From Stereocaulon alpinum (taxonomy: Eukaryota; Ascomycota; Lecanoromycetes; Lecanorales; Stereocaulaceae), in the NCBI GenBank assembly GCA_018257865.1, contig JAEUBA010000003.1:496001-560000 (forward strand): DNA of 64,000 nucleotides, given 5' to 3'. Shown in pieces: positions 43,016 through 53,669 of this stretch (within the stretch, counting starts at the first letter, position 1; the number at the start of each line of letters is the position of its first letter). The notes under the pieces are model-generated. The model did not search any database and had not been told where the DNA came from. It saw only the letters and a list, made by a program, of their open reading frames with translations. The translations under genes and the position numbers were made by a program.

Positions 43016-43601
43016 CGTCGGATAATTGTCGACGTGTTGTATTATTATATCGTTTGGTTTCTGGGTTTGCACGACGTTTCGCATTTGGCTATGGAGTTAG
43101 GGACTATGCATCTCCAGAGAGGAACATCTTCTTTAAGTATTATCAAAGCAAGTACTGCTTCTCCAATTATATCCTACCTATTTCCCTTTTATCCATCCCT
43201 CATCGGACGATTCTAAATCATGCCGATCCTTTTCCCAACTCATTTTCGTGTTCGCCGTCGCGCTCGAAATTTCCCGAATTTTGCCACCCACACCAGCGGC
43301 TGGCTGCATGAGCTAATTTTTCGTGATTCCTATTCATTGCACATCATAAAATATATATTCTTCCGCCAAGTCCCAACTTTGGTTTTGCAACTGACACCCT
43401 CCAAGATCCAATCCTACTCTTAACGACCCCAATTCCCAAAATCACCGCCGTTCCACACATCGCACCCTCCAACCACCAACCAACCTCCTTCCGCCACACT
43501 CCACCACTATCAACCACAACCCACTACCACTACCACCACCACACACAACCATCACCAAACCCCCTCCCCGTCTCTGATCGCATAGCTCAACATTACCACC
43601 A
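43016..43601. promoter_or_regulatory. Intergenic region with a strongly C/A-rich leader
   Basis: From about 43425 to 43600 the plus strand is nearly free of G (runs of CCA, ACC and CCCCTCCCC). This looks like the leader or promoter of an expressed plus-strand transcript, possibly of the 28-codon frame that follows. The first 400 bp are AT-richer and hold nothing recognisable. Confidence 0.4.
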
Positions 43602-43688
43602 ATGTCTCGACGCTATCACGGTTTCTTCGGCGTGTATTCGCATCTTTTCGTCATTGTGCTTGGATTTTTGGAACTGGTGTTTGCGTGA
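43602..43688 (+). CDS. Candidate 28-aa single-span membrane microprotein
   Basis: ATG at 43602 in an excellent fungal context (CCACCAATGTC) after a C/A-rich leader opens a 28-codon frame, closing with TGA at 43686. The peptide starts MSRRYHGFFGVYSH and continues with a 14-residue hydrophobic span (LFVIVLGFLELVFA), the shape of a small membrane peptide with a positive cytosolic end. It is too short for statistical support. I know no homologue. The neighbours on both sides have their 3' ends here, so the promoter-like leader would otherwise have no gene. Confidence 0.3.
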   Translation: MSRRYHGFFGVYSHLFVIVLGFLELVFA

Positions 43689-43877
43689 GGTTTTGTAGGA
43701 TGGGGGGAGGGGGTGGGTTGGGACGGGGAGAGGGATTTGGTGTTGTGGGTCGTTTATATGTGAGGGAATGGGATGGGATGACGGTTTATGACTTGATGAA
43801 CTGTATTTATATGAAATTGGGATTGAGGTGAATTTGTTGAACTCATCCTATCATTGCCTACGGCGGTGCTGGAATAT

Positions 43878-45111
43878 CTAATCTAAGTCATCGGCCTGTG
43901 GCTCGAAGCCTTTCTCGCCTTCATGTCTATCCCCTTCCTTGACGCCATCTGGCTGCTCGGGTTTTGATTCTGTTACTTTTTTCTCTGCTTCATGCTTGGC
44001 TTCGTTTTTGTTCCCATCTGGCTTCTCAGCTTCTGCTGCTGACGTCTCGGAGGAGTCCTCTTCTTTCTCAACATCTTCTTTGTGGAGTAGAGTGAATACT
44101 ACGACGAAGAGGATCTCGTCTGTTTCTTTGTTTTTGAGGACGTATCTGGCAGAGTAATGTCAGGGGGAAGGACTGCGAAAGGTGAGGGTTTACGTACCTT
44201 AGGTAGTCCTCTCCTCCTAGGTAAGGTAGTACTGATAGCGAGAAACCTGGTAGCTTTAACGAGAAGCCTGTTCACACACACATGTTAGCGGATCATATCG
44301 TCAGGGCTCTCCCCTGGGGCTTTCCTCTATCTCAAACGCTTTGAGCAATGGACCTACTGTTAAAGTCAATATACGGATTAAAGAAATCCACCTTATAAAC
44401 CCTCCCCTCCTCCCAAACCCACTCCTCCGTCTTCCCGTGCGTCAAAAAATGTCTCTTCCTCGCATCCGCCGTATCCGGCACATCATGTTCCTCCCTCCAC
44501 TCCACGCCCTCCCCATCACCGCCCTCCTCTAACGCCGCTCCTTCCTCTTCCCCTTCTCCCCCCTCGCCTCCATCAGCAGGCAATTTCCCCACCTTCTCCC
44601 CCACCCTCAAAATGTTAAAACTACTCAACGCATTCCCATAAAGATGCGGCCTATCACTATACACATCCCCATCTAATCCAGGATCAATGCCCCATTTCAC
44701 GATCTTCAATGCGGTGCCGAAGCCCGGCGGGACGCGGTCGCGGATTGGGTGGTCGAAATCGTTGCCGAAGAGGAGGGAGGGGCCGGGGATGGGTTTGTGT
44801 GGGAGGAGAGTAAAGGATATGCTGTATTGGTCGTGGAGGTGGGGTGGGTGGGTGAAGTAGGGGGATGTGGTGGGGGAGTCAGGGGGGAGGCCTAGGAAAG
44901 TGATGTGTGGGTTAGTGGGGGTTCTGGAATGGAGTAGGCTTAGTTGGGAGAGCAGGTTACCGTGATAGTTCTGAATGCGGACGGATAGGTTCACGGAGCA
45001 GACTGGCGAGGTTATGTGTGTGGAGGTTGAGGTGTTGACTTGGACGGTTTGGTGGGTTGCGGGGTCGTAGGAGGGGCCTGCGGTGACTTTGAGGAGGTAC
45101 TTGTCTGCCAT
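43878..45111 (-). CDS. DUF1769 / Duc1-type cortical protein
   Basis: Three exons: 45111-44358, 44267-44198, 44145-43878; introns 90 and 52 bp; 363 aa. Blocks recalled from the DUF1769 family are present: KYLLKVTAGPSYDPATHQTVQVN, VRIQNYHG, LLFGNDFDHPIRDRVPPGFGTALKIVKWGIDPGLDGDVYSDRPHLYG (read in parts, residues about 120-165), WVWEEGRVYKVDFFNPYIDFN|S and FSLKLPGFSLSVLPYL. In fission yeast a member is described as a protein of the cell cortex that binds phosphoinositide; whether that holds here is inference. A Gly/Glu-rich insertion (residues about 180-210) and a Lys/Glu-rich tail are low complexity. The gene has a clear C-rich 5' half and G-rich 3' half on the coding strand, switching near 44690. 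Confidence 0.8.
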
Positions 45112-45604
45112 GATTGGCGGTTTCGATGGGTTTGGGAGACGTGTGGACTACGGTGGTATCATGGTTGCATTGACTCTAAGTTTGAAGCTGGAAAATGATG
45201 ACTACTATGTAGAAGGTTCAGGGAAGGGGCAAGTTTGGGGAGCTCTGACGTAGCCATGTTAGAGTCGGTTTTGCGTTTCTGCTGGAATGTATTTCGTAGG
45301 GGGCTGAAGAGGGCTGTCAGGAGTGATATGCGTAGACTATGGGTTGTCTGCAATGTATCCGAGACCGATAGATTTGGACTACGTCCTCGCATCTGGGGTC
45401 TAACCCAAGATAACTCATAACAACCTTGGACATCCTCAAATCAGTAGCGCCGTAGGACCGAGTTTGGCTGCCGTAGAGGAGAAGATTCCTACTTGGGCTC
45501 CATTATCCATCGAATGTACGCCAACGCAGCGATCGCAACGACTCTCTCTGTTCGACCTCCTAACGCCAACGCCATTCCATCGATATAGCTGTTGATACAT
45601 CCCA
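45112..45604. other. Intergenic region
   Basis: 493 bp upstream of the DUF1769 gene and downstream of the small hypothetical gene, both on the minus strand. Nothing recognised. Confidence 0.4.
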
Positions 45605-45981
45605 TCATCGCTTCCGCTCAAAGAACCCACTCGAACCCAGTATCGCCACACTCTGGTCCATGACCCATTCGCCTACACCCAGATATGAATCAACCCATTT
45701 CTTCAACTCTTTACTTTCGGAGATCTTGTCCTGCTTGACGCTGGGGCTAAGGTTCCCAGATGGGGGAACAGTTAGCCAATCATCTCTGTACAGAGCACCA
45801 TGTCTGGCAGAACGGAGCGACACACTCGGGATTGGCATAACGCTGGGGTTGGGGGTGCGCATACGTGAGACCCGTTGATCGCCTGACGCCAGCTAGGAAA
45901 GCCGAAACTGTTGTTCTCCGTTAGCAGGGAGGCAAGATGGATTGAAGCAGTGTAGCATACGTAGGACAGCATCAAATGCAT
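45605..45981 (-). CDS. Small hypothetical protein
   Basis: Proposed exons 45981-45961 and 45892-45605 (68-bp intron: donor GTATGC, GCTAAC branch, acceptor CCTAG) give 102 aa. The second exon is a convincing open stretch with even composition: MRTPNPSVMPIPSVSLRSAR, WLTVPPSGNLSPSVKQDKI, SKELKKWVDSYLGVGEWVMD, ending GSSGFFERKR. The 7-codon first exon is the weak part; the true 5' end could lie further upstream. The family is unknown to me. It diverges from pyruvate kinase. Confidence 0.4.
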
Positions 45982-46554
45982 AGTGGGTTAGGCGGCCGAG
46001 CTGGTTTGTGTATGTCAACAGAGGTTCACTTTGCTAAGCCGATCGAGATTGCCCTACCACCATGTCTCTTTGTCTTGGATGATTTAGAGGTAGTTGTTGG
46101 AAGGGACTCTTCGCTGCAGGGGTCTGCGGCTGTTATGCAGTCGTGTTTGGCTGATATATGAGAGCAGCGTATCAAGCAGGCACGAGGTCACCGAAACCTT
46201 TGTTGTTCCAGCATCAAGGTTCAGATCCGCCCTATGGTTTAGGCGCCGCCCTGGCCCGGAGCTGTTCGAAGTTTAAGCCGGAGCCCAAGCCCCGTATCGA
46301 TAAGCAGCCGCGAGAGTACAGTACGGTAGCTTCGGCGAGCTCCCTCAACAACTCAATTTGCTCAAAACGGCCGGCGACTTAATCCACATCACCTGCCAGC
46401 TCTTGCTTTTTTCCACCCAACCCACGCCAAATAAATTGGGCAACATTCCTTAAAAGATCACAATTTCTGACCCCTCCATCGCCTCTAAAAGCCTACATAC
46501 ATAAGGCTGCATACCCTTACTCTGAGAGCTTCTTACACCTATACCCCCACCAAG
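45982..46554. promoter_or_regulatory. Promoter region of pyruvate kinase
   Basis: 573 bp. The last 150 bp before the ATG are pyrimidine-rich and end in CCCCCACCAAG, typical for strongly expressed glycolytic genes in fungi. No defined element identified. Confidence 0.45.
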
Positions 46555-48451
46555 ATGGCCGACTCTTTGGACCACTTGTCCAGCGGACGCACACAAATTG
46601 AATGGCTCTCAGGCCTGAACACCGAATATCAGCCAAAGACAAATTATCGTCGCACCTCGATTATATGTACAATTGGTAAGTATGCGCGAGCATTACCCAA
46701 AAGTACCCATGTCAGCTTCGAGGAATTGCACCAACAGATCTTACCGTCGTCGTCTGTGGACTTTGCTGATCAATTGCATCGCATAGGGCCAAAGACAAAC
46801 TCGGCGGAGAAGATCAATATGCTGCGCAAAGCAGGACTCAATGTTGTTCGCATGAACTTTTCCCACGGAACATATGAGTACCACCAGTCTGTAATCGACA
46901 ACGCAAGAGAAGCCGAGAGTAAGCAGCCAGGAAGGCCTCTGGCAATCGCTCTTGATACGGTATGGGAGTGGCATGATACTCAATTGAGCATCGTAGCGCT
47001 GATACTGGTAGTAGAAAGGCCCTGAGATCCGTACCGGCAATACCAAAGGAGATGAAGACATTCCAATCTCAGAAGGGACCGAGATGAACATCACTACAGA
47101 CGAGAAATACGCTACTACCTCGGATAAAAAGAACATGTAGGTGGACAACCGAGTCCTTGCATTGCAAACGCTAATTTATGTGCAGGTACGTGGACTACAA
47201 GAATATTACAAAGGTCATTGAAGCAGGCCGTACCATATACGTGGACGATGGAGTCCTTGCTTTTGAGGTTCTCAAGATCGTCGACGAGAAGACTCTACGT
47301 GTTCGCTGCATCAACAATGGCAAGATCTCTTCCAAGAAAGGTGTCAATCTGCCTAAAACAGACGTTGATCTGCCTGCGCTCTCGGAGAAAGATCAGGCCG
47401 ACCTACGCTTTGGAGTCAAAAACAAGGTGGATATGGTATTTGCCTCGTTCATCCGTCGTGGCGAGGATATTAAGCACATTCGAAGAGTCCTAGGTGAAGA
47501 CGGGCAAGATATTCAAATCATCGCCAAGATTGAGAACCAGCAGGGTGTCAATAACTTCGATGAAATCCTGAAGGAGACTGATGGAGTCATGGTCGCTCGC
47601 GGTGACCTTGGTATCGAAATTCCTCCTGCTCAAGTTTTTATTGCGCAGAAGATGATGATCGCCAAGTGCAATCGTGCCGGAAAGCCTGTCATTTGTGCGA
47701 CCCAAATGTTGGAATCCATGACCTACAACCCACGGCCAACTCGTGCCGAAGTCAGCGATGTTGGTAACGCGGTTCTCGACGGCGCAGATTGTGTCATGCT
47801 GTCCGGTGAGACTGCTAAAGGCAACTATCCCAAGGAATCCGTTTCCATGATGCACCAAACTTGCTCTTTGGCTGAGGTCGCCATACCCTACGTCAGCTTG
47901 TTCAATGATATGCGTGCCACTACTCAGAAGCCCGTCAGTCTTCTAGAATCGGCGGCTATGTCCGCAGTGAGCACTAGCTTGGAGATGAACGCTGGTGCCA
48001 TTCTTGTCCTGACAACGAGGTAAATCTATCCGCAACAGCTTTCTACCCAATCTCTGCTAATCAATGTAGCGGCAATTCTGCTCGCATGGTTTCAAAGTAC
48101 CGACCCGTATGCCCAATCATCATGGTGACCCGTAACCCAACAGCTTCTCGAGTAAGCAGACCCCTTTTACGAATGTTCGATACCTAAGCTAATCACACGT
48201 AGTATTCGCATCTATACCGCGGCGTCTACCCCTTCTTATTCCCTCGCAAGAAGCCCGACTTCAACGAAGCCGATTGGCAAGAGGACGTCGACGGTCGTCT
48301 GAAATGGGGTATCAAGCAAGCCATCGACCTCGGTGTTCTGAATGAAGGCGACATGGTCGTCTGCGTTCAAGGATGGCGTGGTGGAAAGGGTCATACGAAT
48401 ACCATCCGCGTCGTCCCAGCCAAAGAGGATCTTGGCTTGTCAGGAGAATGA
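46555..48451 (+). CDS. Pyruvate kinase
   Basis: Six exons: 46555-46675, 46787-46959, 47015-47136, 47186-48019, 48070-48151, 48203-48451; introns 111, 55, 49, 50 and 51 bp; 526 aa. It converts phosphoenolpyruvate and ADP to pyruvate and ATP in the cytosol. Motifs: RRTSIICTIG|PK, VVRMNFSHGTYEYH (substrate-binding Arg), LDT|KGPEIRTGN, VARGDLGIEIP, AGKPVICATQMLESM, and DGADCVMLSGETAKG. The K+-site and PEP-site residues usual for the family are present. The C-terminal domain (YSHLYRGVYPFLF, QAIDLGV) has the fructose-1,6-bisphosphate-type effector region including GWRGGKGHTNTIRVV. All five joints fall inside conserved blocks, so the model is firm. Many introns in the 5' part is usual for the gene in this group. 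Confidence 0.96.
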
Positions 48452-49303
48452 CTGTGAATGGAACATGGCTTGGTGCTGAAGAGGTCGAGCACGAAATACG
48501 ACGATAACGTTTCGTGATGGAAAAGCGAAGATGTGATATGACAGTCTTGTTTTATCTCACGCTCCTAGACTTGCTTGCGAATATCTTTGAGAACACGAAG
48601 CTAGATAGACATCCACGCAGGCAATACTCATAACCATTATACATGAAGCTCTCATGACATCGCTATGACAAATGAAGGATCTAGATACAGTACTTTCAAA
48701 GAATCCCCATTCCTCAACACCTTCCATCGCCAGACATATATGTATTACACACCACACCACACCCTACCCACAAACTCCGCCCCCTCCACCGTCTCATACT
48801 GCATAAGCTACGACGTCTGACTCTACCCCCACAACACGACAATCTCACGAGGCAGAACTCAGTACACATAGCCCAATACAATCCTTTCTTCACTCAACAC
48901 GCCCCAGCAGAACAAATGTACCTACAATGAAACACTCACTATATACCCTCCTTCCACCATCTCTACCTGTCCCATTCCCATCTACAGAATCAGAATCATC
49001 CCTACGAAGCCATAGATCTTTCCTGATTCAGTAAAATAGATATCGCCAAGGTAGATTGTTACAAACAGGGCGATAGAATTGTGTCTGCGGATAAGGTCGG
49101 ATCTGATGAGAGATTGTGCGCGAGAGGGAATGGCGATGGTGAGACTTGTTTGGGTGTTTGATGTTGACATGCGTGGTTTTTTCCGTTGGAGCATGAAATC
49201 TTCTCTTTCTCTTTTCGACACGGTATCAGGCCTCGAAGGATGATTCGTTCGTTTGCATGGTTAGAGGGTGTGATGACTCGTACTCGTCGTCACTGATACA
49301 TGC
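48452..49303. other. Intergenic region, 0.85 kb
   Basis: Contains a C/A-rich stretch (about 48720-48960) followed by a G-richer one. A minus-strand frame at 48982-49221 lacks an ATG at its opening and shows no motif. No RNA or repeat recognised. Confidence 0.4.
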
Positions 49304-49511
49304 TCATGGTTTCTCAGGCTGGGGATTTACTCTGAGGGAAAATGCTATGCGGATTGCGTAGACTGTTGTTAGTACCCAGTGAGGGTTGTGGTAGGGCGGC
49401 TACAGGGCCCGCATTGGGGGACCATCTCGGGGTAGTAGGGTTATGGATGGATTCCAAGTGCGCGCTACCGAAGAGAACTGCCGCCACGACTGCCTTTGCG
49501 ATTGCCGACAT
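49304..49511 (-). CDS. Candidate 33-aa spliced membrane microprotein
   Basis: Exon 49511-49469 and exon 49362-49304 are joined by an intron 49363-49468 that has a perfect TACTAAC branch ten bases before the acceptor ACAG and donor GTAGCG. The joined frame encodes 33 residues: MSAIAKAVVAAVLF|V then YAIRIAFSLRVNPQPEKP, that is one hydrophobic span and a short polar tail. The ATG lies only 15 bases after the stop of the ankyrin gene on the same strand, so it could also be a spliced 3' UTR. I know no homologue. Confidence 0.3.
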
Positions 49512-49526
49512 GTGGTGGTGGTGGTC

Positions 49527-52038
49527 TCACCACGTTGAGTAAGTCCTGAGGCCCGGTTCCTCGAGGCCTCCCCTTCCTAGTCTCGGTGCCAGTTTCTGCC
49601 TCCCACGTACAGCTTTTCCGATCTCAGTAGCCTCTACACTTGTCTCCCCATCTCGTACATCTTCCTCCGCAGCCCATTCCGCTTCATGCCATACACTGTC
49701 CTCAAAGCTTTTCCAGCTCTCCGCCCCACTTGTCCCCGACACTGAGCTGATGACTTCCTCTTTCTCGTCTTGCCCGTCCGACATCCTGTTGACCAGCCTT
49801 TCGAAAGAGGCTTTGAATGCCTCGTCAACCCCGTATCTGGTAGCGGCCAGCTCCGTTGCAGTCTTGCCGTCTACATTCTTCGCATCGACGTTCACACCCC
49901 GCATGTGTGCTCTTGCCAACAACACCAAGGTCTGCAGGTCGGCTTCGTTTGCTGCCCAATGCAGGATGGTGTTCCCAAATATCGTTTTAAGCGTGTAATC
50001 CGCACCAGCGTTCAATAATTGGGTAAGGGTTTCATGTGCGTTTTCAAACACAGCACCAAGGATTGGTGTTTCGCCAAAGCGGTCGCCAATATTGAGATCG
50101 GCGCCGTACTGGATTAACGTGGCCGTCGTGGCCGCGCAATTGTGGCAAGAGGACACTCGCAAAGGCGTGTCGCCGTAGCCGTCAATGACGTTGATATCAA
50201 GAAAAAGATTACCTCGCCGATACTGAAGAAGCCTCTCGACGCAAGGGAGGGAATTACACTGAGCCGCTAGGTGCAGGCTGGTTCGCTTTTCGTTTCCGGT
50301 AACTTGGTTTGGATCAGCGCCGTTTTCGAGCAAGAGGCACATAGCTGTATAATTGCCACGACGAGATGCCCAGTGAAGCGGCGTCCAGCCATCATAATCT
50401 AGAGCGTGGGCAGATTGGGGGCATCCCGTCAATTCCTCCTCTACAGAGCCGTCTTCGAGACCGATGACGAGACGGTGCAAGCGGGTAAATCGGCGCCCCT
50501 GGACATATTCAGTGCCCGGGAATAGGACTGAGAAGGCTTCCGACATTGAGGGTGGTGCTCTGAGATGAAGGATGTTGCGCCACGCTTTTTCGACCGGTGT
50601 ACTACCTGTTTTAGTAGAGTGAGAGGCGGTGTCGATCTGGTTACTTACGTCCCTGTCGCATCTTCCCAGTCCGGATCTGCTCCACAATTGAGCAGTAAGT
50701 GGCAGAGCTCTAGACAGCCATGATCAACTGCAAACTAATAGCAGTCAGCTCAGGGTCGACGTATGAGCATAGGTTTACGGGGTTCAAAGTGTGCTCACAT
50801 GTAAAGCCGTCCACCCCCCCCGAATATGAACGTCATCGGGAGAGGCGAGTCTATTGTCAAAAAGGTTTCGAATTCCTTCAACATCACCAAATTTGCTCAA
50901 CGAGAAAAGCTGGCTAGCTTCCGGTACGACCCTCCTGATCTTAACGTTGAATGTGGGATTGTTCCGCAGAGTGTTGGACATTGAAAAGGATATCGCCCGA
51001 TTAACGAACCATCTTGGAAAGAAGTAGGTCATCTGAAGTGGCTTCGAATTTTCTCGCAGACAAGAAGAAATGCACTGCTGCTGTAGTACAGCGTGGCCTG
51101 AGTACCCGAGGAGCAGAAAGCCGGTGACTTGTTGAAGGAATTGAGGCGTCCTGAACCTAGTCCGAACGTGACAACTACATGAGCAATCTGACGGACAGAC
51201 ACTCAAGGCATTACCAGTTCTCGTCATGGTCATGGAGAGCAGGTTGGCTTTCTCGGCTCCTAAGATTACATCCCTTGATGCATTTATTAGTTCTGTGGAC
51301 GTTGTAACTTCGAGGGTTGAAGTTCCAGTCTGGGTATGCGGCAAATCGGCGGTATCTTTGAGGCTCAGTCCTGAAATAACTTGCATCATGTTCTGTAAGA
51401 TTTCCTTGGACTCTTGTTGATTTTGGTGGATTTCATTGATCTTGGAAGCTGAACAAGAGTCGCCGGCAGGCGCTGCCGCAGATCGTTTCACAGTTTCAGC
51501 GCTCAATCCATGAAGCTGAGACACCAGACTTTGTATGTTAACCTCCATGCGTGATAACGCGGTGCTGCTCCGTAGGTCAGTCATCGTACTGCGACATTGT
51601 TGTTTTCTTTGCTTACGATGCTTGTGTTCCGACGGCAATTGAAAGATAGGACCTGAGCTCCCTTAACTCACTTTGTAGCTTTATTACACGTCCCTTCTCC
51701 TTCAGCCACAGGAACCGATCTTTCCTCCCTATATGGAACGAGTCGCCCCATTGGCTGAGTTTACCCCATTGAGTGGTCAGCGAACTTAAGATGTCCAGCT
51801 TAATTCGGGCTTGATATACTAAGGCATTGATAGAATCTAGCTTGCGGGCGCTAGGTCTGTTACAACCTCTTTCCAGTTCTTGTACATCGTCGAGTACGAG
51901 CTTCAAGTTCCATACTTCATTAGAAAGCGCCAGTAGCTCATCAGGCGCACCTCCCAGGTCTTTGATAAGATTCGTCAAGCTTTGCGCAACGCTCAAGCCG
52001 GTCGCTGTTACTGCTATGATCGAGAATGGATCAGCCAT
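49527..52038 (-). CDS. Fungal STAND-N-like / ankyrin-repeat protein
   Basis: Four exons: 52038-51617, 51567-50799, 50734-50649, 50601-49527; introns 49, 64 and 47 bp; 783 aa. The N-terminus MADPFSIIAVTATGLSVAQS and the following helical region (residues 1-140) are the fungal N-terminal domain often found on STAND proteins. A middle region has the Cys/His motif CPSDCSCSCH that recurs in this ankyrin family. At least eight ankyrin repeats run from about residue 360 to 660 (GGWTALH|FAVDHGCLELCHLLLNCGAD, DYDGWTPLHWASRRGNYTAM, GDTPLRVSSCHNCAAT, GNTILHWAANEADLQTL). No NACHT or NB-ARC ATPase is present between them. A role in self/non-self or stress signalling is only inferred from relatives. Intron 3 needs acceptor GGTAG at 50602 to keep the frame. 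Confidence 0.8.
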
Positions 52039-53669
52039 TGCACAAAATGCCTAGATCAGGTAGAGCTGTTATATCATCAAAGAGGAAGGAAAATAAGCCA
52101 ACCCAGAAGGTACCGAGAGCTCGGTGCGGCAGCCTGCAGTCCGCAGCTGCGGGGTGTCCCTGTCCTAGCCCCCTCGCCCCCAAACGTTGTTTTGAATGCT
52201 ACCATCCGCTGCGGGAAGCGATCATGGACGAGTGGACCGTAATAATAGGACCAATCTGTCTATTCGATAAGCAAGGGTACATGCAGCTTACAATTATGAT
52301 AGACCTCTTATTTTCTTGCACCTTTCATCGATCAAGACCGAGTAAAGCTGGGATGCGAATGGATCTAGTAGCATGTTCCAACATGTCTGCGTCAGATGAT
52401 CAGCCCCGTTGCCCACCTACGGACAATACCTGCGCTGAGTGGGTGATGGCATTTCTAAGCGAGGGGCTCGTACATAGTAGAGCCCAATCGGAAGACGTGT
52501 ACTTTGAAACAAATGCGACTCGTAGATTGGCCCGAACAGGTTACAGCATTCCCAGCTAGCATGATTATCCATATACAACCACCCACATCACAATGGCTTC
52601 GCCTGTATGATTGGGGACCTTTGCCTGATGGTACTTGATATAGTTGAATTGCTATTGAAAGGGGCTTCAATTACCTCTGACTGAGGCGGCAGAAGTTTCC
52701 TTGCCCAGTATCAGCGGCTGACACGCACTTCTCATGTTCAACATCATCTTACTGGGTCATATAACCTTCAAACGAGGGTCCCTGGACAATATCACTATTC
52801 ACATATAGATCGCCTACAGCTCATCCTGGGAGGATGGCCATGTGAAGCTGGCCATAAACCGAGCCGGAATGTCAGCTGAAGCTTTAGCATGCTACAGGGG
52901 AAAAAGCTCCAGGACCCAAGAAGATAAGCAAGAGGAGATGGCAACAGCGGAATTAGCAGTATATAGAGTCCTGATCTTATAACCCTTCCCCGATGCCCTC
53001 TGAAGCTAGAAGCAAGCGAATGGCCATGAGACAGCGTTGGAGAGGCCGGGGTAGTGAGCGAGGCGAGTAAGGAGCGAAGGGATGTAGCATTGCTGGTACG
53101 TAGTAAGTAAGCAGATAATCGCCATTGGTAACGTCTTACCCTTGTGGGACCGCAGCCACTCGGGATCACAACCGACCCTGTGATGCTCACCCTCGTCGCG
53201 CAAGGTTATAGTAGAAGCGATCACTCCTCACGTAAGCGAGCTCCGCAAGGAGGCACGGCTTTGAGAACGACATGGGGCTGGTCATATAGGTGATGTGGAT
53301 CAGGCCCGAACTTGCCGTTTTCGCAGCTTTTGGGGCAATTCAACCCGCTTGACTGACCTGCGTTAGGCCGCTTGCAGGGTGGTGCTTACAGTACTTTTTA
53401 GATTTAAGTACTGTATCTGAACCCTTATAAGGCGGCGCGGACCCAAACTCCAACGGCAGGGAGGCCAGCTCGGGCCTTGGAGCGGCTCGGGAGACGTTCC
53501 GAAAGGCTCCTGGAGGGTACTTTAGGGGCTGGCTTAGGGACTTTCCTCGTTTAATTTCATTTGTCCTACGAAGAGTTAGGGCAAATGTCTAGAATCTTGG
53601 CATCCGGATCTTGCAGTAGCAAGACTTCTCTCCAGACCTATCCAATTCCAAGCACTTCTGTAGCTGCCA
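52039..53669. other. Intergenic region, 1.6 kb, with a hairpin near LYS12
   Basis: No protein family recognised on either strand; open frames here are short and without ATG context. A perfect inverted repeat (9-bp arms, 9-bp loop) lies at 53388-53414. No tRNA or transposon end recognised. Confidence 0.4.
53388..53414. repeat. Inverted repeat upstream of LYS12
   Basis: ACAGTACTT at 53388-53396 is exactly matched by its reverse complement AAGTACTGT at 53406-53414, loop TTTAGATTT. It lies about 255 bp before the LYS12 ATG, so it could be a dimeric-factor site or a transcript hairpin. Confidence 0.6.

Noticed and set aside
48982..49221. Minus-strand frame with a hydrophobic end
   Set aside because: It begins with GTG, has no splice partner in frame that I could support, and no known motif.
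52026..52559. Plus-strand frame of 177 codons at the start of the ankyrin gene's upstream region
   Set aside because: No family motif; it overlaps the start of the ankyrin gene on the opposite strand and has unremarkable composition.
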